Of a stretch of 39,099 nt of DNA, positions 33,101 through 39,099 are shown in pieces. The translations under genes were made by a program, and so were the position numbers. How positions within the stretch are numbered: position 1 is the stretch's first letter; each line of letters begins with the position of its first letter. Where the stretch lies: positions 1-39,099 of the forward strand of contig AJWJ01000199.1 of the NCBI GenBank assembly GCA_000277445.1, written 5' to 3'. The notes beneath the pieces were generated by a model that made no database searches, had not been told where the DNA came from, and worked only from the letters and a program-made list of their open reading frames with translations. This DNA comes from Polysphondylium violaceum. Taxonomy: Eukaryota; Evosea; Eumycetozoa; Dictyosteliales; Dictyosteliaceae.

Positions 33101-34194
33101 ATTTCATTTTAGATGTTACCGACGATGTTATTGAAACCACACTTAATGGCGAACCATATAGTTTCCAACCTGTTGAATCATACAAACAATCACAATTGAA
33201 TATGGATCTCTTGGCTAAACTCGAACAAGGTGTTATGCCAGCCGGTACCCCAGTAGCTGAATTCCACGGCAAATACTCAAGTACTATTGGCACTCAATTT
33301 AGAGAGTTATTCAAAAGATCATGGCTCGCACAAGTCCGTCGTATCTCTAATATTCGTACTCGTCTCATGAGATCTATCTTCCTTGGTGTACTTTTGGGTA
33401 CTTTGTTTGTTCAAATGGATAATGATCAAGAAAATATTTATAATAGAGTTTCCATTCTTTTCTTTTCCCTCATGTTTGGTGGTATGTCTGGTATGAGTTC
33501 AATTCCAATTGTAAATGAAGAAAGAGGTGTGTTCTATCGTGAACAATCCTCTGGTATGTACAGAATTTGGATTTACATTTTGGCCTTTGTTGTAACTGAT
33601 CTTCCATGGGTTTTCCTCAGTGCAGTTCTCTATACTATTCCATGTTACTTTATTAGTGGTCTCACACTCGGCACTGATGGCTCTACACTCGGTACCACCG
33701 GTGCACAATTCTTTTACCATACTTTTATTTCATTTACCACATATCTCAACTTTTCACTCTTGGCCATGACATTTGCAGTAGTATTCCCAACTGATGAAGT
33801 TGCTCATGCCCTCGGTGGTGTCTGTCTCTCTCTCGCCTCTCTCTTTGCCGGTTTTATGATTCCACCAGGTTCAATTCCAAAGGGTTGGAAATGGTTCTAT
33901 GATTTGGATCCAATTACTTATCCATTGGAAATTTTTATGGTAACTGAATTTGACAACCTTCTAATTGGCTGTCCAGATAACAAAGGTGCCGCTCCAATTC
34001 CACTCGAATTCTCTAATCATACTAAAACAGTCAAATTTTACTGTCCAATTAATAATGGTACTATGATTCTCGATAGATATGAAATGCGTAAAGATGATTT
34101 ATTCTTGAACATGACTGTCATCTTTGGTTACTCAATATTTTTCATTCTTTGTGTTTATATCGCTTTAAGATTTATTAAACATCAAACTAAATAA
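30145..34194 (+). CDS. Full-size ABCG (PDR-like) transporter
   Basis: Two exons, 30145-30819 and 30895-34194, with a 75-bp intron, give 1324 residues in the order NBD-TMD-NBD-TMD. NBD1 has Walker [10 protein letters not shown] (81-89), signature VSGGQKKR (188-195) and Walker [13 protein letters not shown] (208-219). Its H-loop position reads LLQP instead of IHQP, as in other full-size ABCG proteins. NBD2 has Walker [10 protein letters not shown] (from about 745), an altered signature LSLSQRKR, Walker [13 protein letters not shown] and an intact TIHQPST. Each TMD has about six helices (for example [25 protein letters not shown]). A Lys-rich linker precedes NBD2. Such pumps export lipids and xenobiotics; dictyostelids have many ABCG genes used in defence and development. 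I do not assign a number. Confidence 0.95.
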
Positions 34195-34565
34195 ATATAT
34201 ATATACCAATTTTTAATTTTTAATATAATTAATTATATTATAATAGTCTTGTACTTTGAAATTAAAATTTAATCATATTGCAAATCCAAAAAATTATACA
34301 ACACTGTGTACAATAATAAAAAAAAAGTCACTATTACTAGACTTTAAATTAATTTATAAGATTTAAAATATTAATGTTTAATTTATTAAATATCATATCC
34401 CTATTTGAGACTATGATCAATTTAATTATTGATATGAATGAGAATGATGAACAAAAAAAAAAAAGAAATATTCCCAAATTAAAGTGAATATTTCCTCCAA
34501 ATGAAAAAGAATAATAAAGAATAAAATAATAAAAAAGAACCAAATAAAAATAATTAAATTAATAA
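34195..34565. other. Convergent 3' flanks, ABCG and prp19
   Basis: AT-rich sequence between converging genes, with AATAAA-type signals on each strand (near 34314 on plus). The minus open frame at 34349-34543 is low complexity. I see nothing else. Confidence 0.5.
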
Positions 34566-36065
34566 TTATTTTGACCAAACTTTAAGAGATCTATCAAGAG
34601 AAGTAGTAGCAAAACTAGAGGTATCATTTGACCAAGAAATACCAGTGATCAAATCTGTGTGTTGACCATGACTAGAGAAAGAGGAAATGGAATGAAGAGG
34701 ATGATCTCTACCTTTGACATTGTAGAGATGAATATCTGTACCAACAACACCAAGATAGCTACCACTATTATCAAATGAAATGGATTTTACAACATTTTCA
34801 CTGCCCAAATCAAGAGTTTGAAGATGGTTTTGTTTTCTAAGATCCCAAAGTTGAACGGTATTTTGATCAGAGACTGCCAAATAATAACCATTTTCAGAGA
34901 ATGCCATTGAGGTTATGGAGGAATTGAAAGCACCATTATTTAAATTTGCAACGAGGGCTTTACTGTTGATATCCCAAATTGAGAGTTCTTTATTTGTATT
35001 TCCTGTAGCCAAGAGAGCACCATCTGGATGGAAATTAGCACATGTATAACCAGAGAGCATAACATTGGTTGGTCTAACAGAGAGTAAGAGTTGACCAACA
35101 TTTACATCATACATATTCCAACTTTTATCCAAAGAGGCAGATAAAAGATAGCTACCAAGTGGATGAACACTAATATCAGTGACTTCATCTTGATGATTTT
35201 TAAATGTAAAAGTGGATTTATAGTCTTCACTGTCACCTTTGGCCCAGACTCTGACAGATTTATCAGAGGAACAGGAAAAGATGGAATCGGTATTGGTTGG
35301 ATGGAATTTAACACGATTGACTTTTTTATGATGACCTTGGAGAGAAGATTCAATTTTTTGAGTTGATTTGTTGAATACATTGACATTTTGATCCATACCA
35401 CCAGATACAATCAGATTGGCATTTTGTTTATGAATGTCAAGACAAAGAATACCTGGTTTGGTTGAAGAGTGGACTGGAACCGATACAGTGACATTATATT
35501 CTGATAAATCTTCAACTTTTGGTAAAGTACTTGGAATGGATCTCTTTTTTCTAGTGGCAAATAATTGTTTGGAATTTTCTTGAATGGAATCTTGAACATT
35601 TTTTGGTAAAGTCAATTCGTCAGAATTTACATCCATACCAGTAGCAGCACTAGTGCTACCATTGTGACGAACATTTGATAAAGCATTTCTGGCAATATCT
35701 CTTTCTTTGACCAGTCTGGCAATGACACGACAGGCGGCATCATATTGGTACAATGAGTGAGCCAATTCTTGTCTAATGGTTTCATATTGTTGTTTGAGTG
35801 TAAATGTCTCCAACATTAAAGAATCCCATTCATTTTGGAACAATTGCAACATACTTGGAATACTAGTAGCGGTTGTTGGTCTTGGCTTGACTACTTTGCC
35901 AACTTTAACAGTGACCAAATCATTGATGCTCAATGGTTCTCCAGTGGTTGGTTCCTTTCCATTGGTTTCTATATATTTTTCAATCAATCTTTTTTCATAA
36001 ACATTTCCAGTTTTAATGGAAACCACTGCTTCATCTGGTGTATTACCTGATACTAATTATTAATG

Positions 36066-36150
<85 letters not shown>

Positions 36151-36274
36151 GTATATTTTATTTTATTTTTTTTATTTATTTTTTTTTCAATTTTTTTTTT
36201 TTCAATTTTTTTTTCGAAAAAAAAAATAGTGATGAAAATTTTTAAATTTTTTTATACATACTCGAACAAATCAT
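34566..36274 (-). CDS. prp19: Pre-mRNA-processing factor 19 (U-box, WD40)
   Basis: Exon 1 is only 13 nt (36274-36262, coding MICS plus one base). A 209-bp intron follows, then exon 2 (36052-34566), giving 499 residues. The resulting start MICSISGNTPDEAVVS matches the invariant MICAIS start of Prp19. Residues 1-70 are the U-box (ubiquitin ligase), with TGNVYEKRLIEKYI and EPLS motifs. About 75-145 is the tetramerisation coiled coil (ATSIPSMLQLFQNEWDSLML, YQYDAACRVIARL). About 215-499 is a seven-bladed WD40 domain. Prp19 is core to the NineTeen complex that activates the spliceosome. It is an essential housekeeping gene. Confidence 0.95.
36066..36150. repeat. (ATT)n microsatellite inside the prp19 intron
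   Basis: About 28 ATT triplets lie within the first intron of prp19, near its acceptor. They account for much of the intron's unusual 209-bp length; the other introns here are 55-85 bp. Confidence 0.95.
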
Positions 36275-36671
36275 TGTGTGTTTTGTGTATAAATAGATAA
36301 ATAAAGTGTATTTAAAAGAAGTCTAGATAACAACAAGATGAGATATATGTATATTGTTGATTATACTAGTTTTGAATGAAATTGAGGTGGTTCTTTTAAA
36401 TTTAACACAATAATACGCGCACTCTGTGTAAAGAAAAAGTGATGTATAGGTGGTGTGTGAAGTAGGAGGCTGCGAAAAAAATTCAATTGAATTTTTTTTT
36501 TTTTTCTTAAAAATTTGAAAAAAAATCCGTTACAAATTTTTTTTTTATTTTTAATTTTTTTAATTTTATTTTTTTGTAACATCCATTGTTTGTCTTTATT
36601 TCGACAATTATATTTACATTTACATCACCTCGCAAGAGATACACAACACACCGGCCGGTGTTGGTGTTTGA
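36275..36671. promoter_or_regulatory. prp19 upstream region and ankyrin-gene 3' flank
   Basis: The prp19 promoter (minus) begins at 36275 and the ankyrin gene ends at 36672. The sequence is A/T-homopolymer rich, with a 14-bp GC-rich perfect palindrome (ACACCGGCCGGTGT, 36648-36661) just beyond the ankyrin stop codon. The open frame at 36361-36582 is not credible. Confidence 0.5.
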
Positions 36672-37673
36672 TTAGTTTGATTTGATAAACCAATTTGAAA
36701 ACATTCTGTTGGCACTACTTGTGCTGTTGCTTTGTTGCTGTTTGACAGACTTCTCTAAAATGTGGGCGATATCGTTATAGCCCTTGGCTTTGACAGTGTC
36801 GATGACAAATGCTCTGAATTGAGGTGGATTTTGATTGGCAACAAGAAATTCTACGACGGCCCGGTGGCCTTGTTCGGCGGCGCCCTCGATCGCACGGTTG
36901 GTGTAGGGTTTGTTAAAGGAGAAGAGATACTTTACCACAGAGAGATGTCCGTGAAACGCAGAGATGTCGATGGCATTCTCGCTGCAGTCTTCGTATCGAT
37001 TCTCGTTTAGAAACTTTACAATGTCCAACTCTCCATAGCGTGCACTAATGTCCATGGCTGTCTTGCTCGCATAGGTCACGTTGAAATTGGTGCCTCGTCG
37101 CATTTTGATGTCTACGTTGTGAAGCATCTTTACCTTTTCCAAATCTCGACTCTCGGCAGCCAAGTCAATGATAAAACACCGCGATTCGACCATCTCTCTG
37201 TATCGGTAAAACATGGTGACAAAGAGATCGAAATCCAAATATCTTACCCACAGTCTTGTGTCTTGTTGGCTCACCTGTAGCTCTTTTTGATTCTTTAGTT
37301 TATCCTTTAACAACGCAATATTATTACTCTCTATCATCCGTCTAACAGACTTTATATCATCATATTTCTTCCATTGATATTTTGTATCGGTATATTGTTT
37401 TTTATTATTGTTGTTGCTATTGTGATTAAAGCTAAATCTTAGACATTTTTGAGTTACATTTGATGATTTTAAATAATATGATATCTTTTTCCAAAGAAAG
37501 ATATTTTTAACGACCAGATGATAAGAGTCTGGTGTTACTGTTGTTGTTGTTGTTTGGTGTATTGTGTCTTGATTTGTATTGTTTTGTAAAAGGTTATATA
37601 GCAGTAACGGTGACGATGGTGATGAGGATGGTGGGGATGAAGACAAAGATGTTATGTTTTCAATATCAATCAT
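36672..37673 (-). CDS. Dictyostelid ankyrin-repeat protein
   Basis: A single-exon 333-residue protein. I start it at the ATG at 37673 (MIDIENITS) because the frame upstream has no ATG. The first part is Ser/Pro-rich. A VVKNIFLWKKISYYL segment (about 55-70) resembles the N-terminal motif of the large dictyostelid families of FNIP/ankyrin proteins. About 160-310 holds ankyrin-like repeats (LAAESRDLEKVKMLH, ISARYGELDIVKFL, ISAFHGHLSVVKYL, GAAEQGHRAVVEFL). These mediate protein contacts; the partner is unknown. The repeat-coding half is much GC-richer than the first half. Members of this family are often numerous and evolve fast. Confidence 0.85.
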   Translation of the reverse strand: MIDIENITSLSSSPPSSSPSSPLLLYNLLQNNTNQDTIHQTTTTTVTPDSYHLVVKNIFLWKKISYYLKSSNVTQKCLRFSFNHNSNNNNKKQYTDTKYQWKKYDDIKSVRRMIESNNIALLKDKLKNQKELQVSQQDTRLWVRYLDFDLFVTMFYRYREMVESRCFIIDLAAESRDLEKVKMLHNVDIKMRRGTNFNVTYASKTAMDISARYGELDIVKFLNENRYEDCSENAIDISAFHGHLSVVKYLFSFNKPYTNRAIEGAAEQGHRAVVEFLVANQNPPQFRAFVIDTVKAKGYNDIAHILEKSVKQQQSNSTSSANRMFSNWFIKSN

Positions 37674-37915
37674 TTTATTTCTTCTATAATGTATTATCAA
37701 AACAATAGAGGTGTAAAAACAATTTATTCAAAGTTTATAAGAAAAACTTTAAATTAAATAATTCCCATTTATTTTCGATTTTTTTTTTTAAAAAAAAACA
37801 CTCACACCACAACAAATACCTAATTAGCAAAACCACGTCTCATATGAATAATTTAAAAATAGATCTCTATATTTTGAAAAAAATCGTAAAAATTGTATGT
37901 ATTTTTGCAATTTAA

Positions 37916-38287
37916 TTAGCATGATGTTGAAATATTGAGGAATGAGAAGGATTCAATCTTATTCGAGCCCATCAGTGGGCATTGATTGCAGGGATAACAC
38001 CATGGTATACAGTATACTTGTTCAGTAGGAGTCTTTCTTATTGGGCACTCAGAGTAGTAAACTGCTAGTTTACAATCTTCTTCCGACCTATTTTGTTAAT
38101 TTTGTTAGTATATTTATTTTAAATAAATAATACTCATAAATAATTCTACATACGAAATAAAAGGTAAAATAGATTTAGTTCCATCGGTACAGGTAAAGCT
38201 GCATTCAAAATTTTGTGAAGCAGAAACAGAGGAGACTGCAAAAATGATAGAGATAATAATTGATAAAATGAGGATAGCTGATTTCAT
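37916..38287 (-). CDS. Small secreted cysteine-rich protein
   Basis: Exons 38287-38154 and 38087-37916 with a 66-bp intron (GTATGT donor, AATAG acceptor) give 101 residues; neither exon is long enough to stand out as an open frame. Residues 1-23 are a clear signal peptide (MKSAILILSIIISIIFAVSS, probable cleavage after VSA). The mature part has nine cysteines (29, 33, 50, 59, 71, 75, 78, 81, 101), including a dense WCYPCNQC cluster. I recognise no family. A short secreted Cys-rich protein could be a signal, an extracellular matrix component or a defence peptide; which one is unknown. A perfect 12-bp inverted repeat lies 78-106 bp upstream of the ATG. Confidence 0.8.
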
Positions 38288-38364
38288 TGTTGATTTAATA
38301 TATCTATTTGTTTTTTGTAAATGATTTGATTGTTGACATCTTGATAGTATTTATAGTTGATTTA

Positions 38365-38393
38365 AAAGAAGGGAATGTTTGATTCCCTTCTTT
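38365..38393. promoter_or_regulatory. Palindromic element upstream of the secreted Cys-rich gene
   Basis: AAAGAAGGGAAT and ATTCCCTTCTTT form perfect 12-bp arms around a 5-base centre (GTTTG). Read in 5-bp steps it is AGAAG-GGAAT-GTTTG-ATTCC-CTTCT, i.e. GAA, GAA, gap, TTC, TTC, like a gapped heat-shock element. It could be a protein-binding site; a hairpin in a leader RNA is the alternative. Confidence 0.55.
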
Positions 38394-38563
38394 GCAGTAA
38401 AATTGTACTATACTATAAATAATAAAATCATTCAGAACAAACTGAAAGAACAGAAGGAACAGAACCAAGAACAATATCCCCCAATTTAAAAAATCAAAAT
38501 ATCTTTCACAAGTCGGGTATTTTTTTTTTTTTAGGTTTTCAGTAAAAACAAGGAAAATAAAAT

Positions 38564-38773
38564 CTACTTTTGTAAGAATATGTTGATACTACAGAAAAAA
38601 GTAAAAGATAAATTACAACACATATGATAGAGGGTGATTTTTGATTTGTGTCTTAATGAATTAAAGGTGAAGTAAAGATATCTTATCAAGAATATAGTGG
38701 CATTGTTGAGTAAAATAAATGAAGAATATTCATTTTGTAATTGACAAAGATCAATTACATCATAAAGAGACAT
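38564..38773 (-). CDS. Possible small hypothetical protein (weak)
   Basis: A 69-codon frame from the ATG at 38773. Its GC is slightly above the flanks and codon use is not dominated by homopolymer translation (MSLYDVIDLCQLQNEYSSFI at the start; a hydrophobic LLNNATIFLIRYLYFTF stretch). I recognise no family and see no clear promoter. It may be a short lineage-specific gene, an exon or chance. Confidence 0.25.
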   Translation of the reverse strand: MSLYDVIDLCQLQNEYSSFILLNNATIFLIRYLYFTFNSLRHKSKITLYHMCCNLSFTFFCSINIFLQK

Positions 38774-39099
38774 AGGATTATATAGATTTTTCTCATTAGA
38801 TTATTTAGTTCATTAGAGGATTGAGTTTTGTGTTCATTTAGTGTATCTCGTCTCACTTGTGTATTCATCATTCATTCCAACCTTTAATACCAACGACCTT
38901 AGTTATTGTTATTAAATCTTTATATTACTTTTTTTTTTTTAAATTTTTTACTCAACCATTCTATTTGAGCGGTCTTTATACCGTGTGGCGGTCTTTAATG
39001 TCATTACCGTGTGGACGTGTAGGTGTTGAGAGCAAACTGTGGGTGACTCGTTGAGAAGCCAGCCTTTTACCGTCGTGCTGAGGACAAAAAAACTATAAT

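Larger units (their letters stand above)
38288..39099. other. Right-edge region, mostly non-coding
   Basis: Beyond the palindrome there is a GAACA/GAAGGAACA-rich purine patch at 38434-38475, T-runs, and a weak 69-codon open frame (separate entry). From 38969 the base composition changes to about half GC. A near-tandem repeat lies there: GCGGTCTTTA...ACCGTGTG at 38969-38987 and again at 38988-39013. The edge segment may be the start of another gene or element outside the window; nothing identifies it. Confidence 0.4.

Overview
This window looks like nuclear DNA from a dictyostelid social amoeba. The intergenic DNA is extremely AT-rich with long A and T homopolymers. AAT/ATT runs encode poly-asparagine. 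Introns are short (55-85 bp, one of 209 bp) with GTAWGT-like donors and TAG acceptors, and the gene families are dictyostelid. Coding GC, and the TG/CA-rich boxes between genes, look higher than I would expect for D. discoideum, so another dictyostelid lineage is more likely (inference). I found no tRNA or rRNA gene, no CRISPR array and no recognisable transposon or virus-like element.

Layout. 1-2323 (+): the 3' part of a KATNIP/KIAA0556-like gene with three tandem DUF4457-like units. 2406-7078 (-): a three-exon LRR-RasGEF, preceded by 2.5 kb of non-coding DNA. 9603-10547 (-): a TMEM41B-like lipid scramblase. 10548-13207: another long non-coding stretch. 13208-14527 (+): a Toc34/Toc159-type AIG1 GTPase. 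14902-15358: a hairpin-rich, possibly non-coding-RNA region. 15410-18209 (+): mitochondrial alanyl-tRNA synthetase. 19354-20211 (+): a membrane-anchored PrxQ/BCP peroxiredoxin. 20512-20940 (-): a GFA/CENP-V zinc protein. 21443-24000 (+): XRCC1. 24133-25028: two nearly identical 73-residue genes arranged head to head as an inverted duplication. 25095-27741 (-): Elongator subunit Elp2. 27742-30144: a long divergent promoter region. 30145-34194 (+): a full-size ABCG transporter. 34566-36274 (-): Prp19. 36672-37673 (-): an ankyrin-repeat protein. 37916-38287 (-): a small secreted cysteine-rich protein hidden by an intron. 38288-39099: mostly non-coding, with a GC-richer segment at the edge.

The genes do not form a pathway. 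Most are single-copy housekeeping functions: tRNA charging and wobble modification (AlaRS, Elp2), splicing (Prp19), DNA repair (XRCC1), redox, lipid scrambling and transport. Others are signalling or lineage-specific genes: RasGEF, the Toc-like GTPase, the twin small genes and the secreted peptide. Several true starts lie in tiny first exons (10, 10, 13 and 24 nt) and were placed by finding the splice sites and matching family N-termini.

The items most worth a second look are the inverted twin genes, the structured region upstream of the AlaRS gene, the Toc-type GTPase in an organism without plastids, and the secreted cysteine-rich gene with its 12-bp palindromic upstream element.
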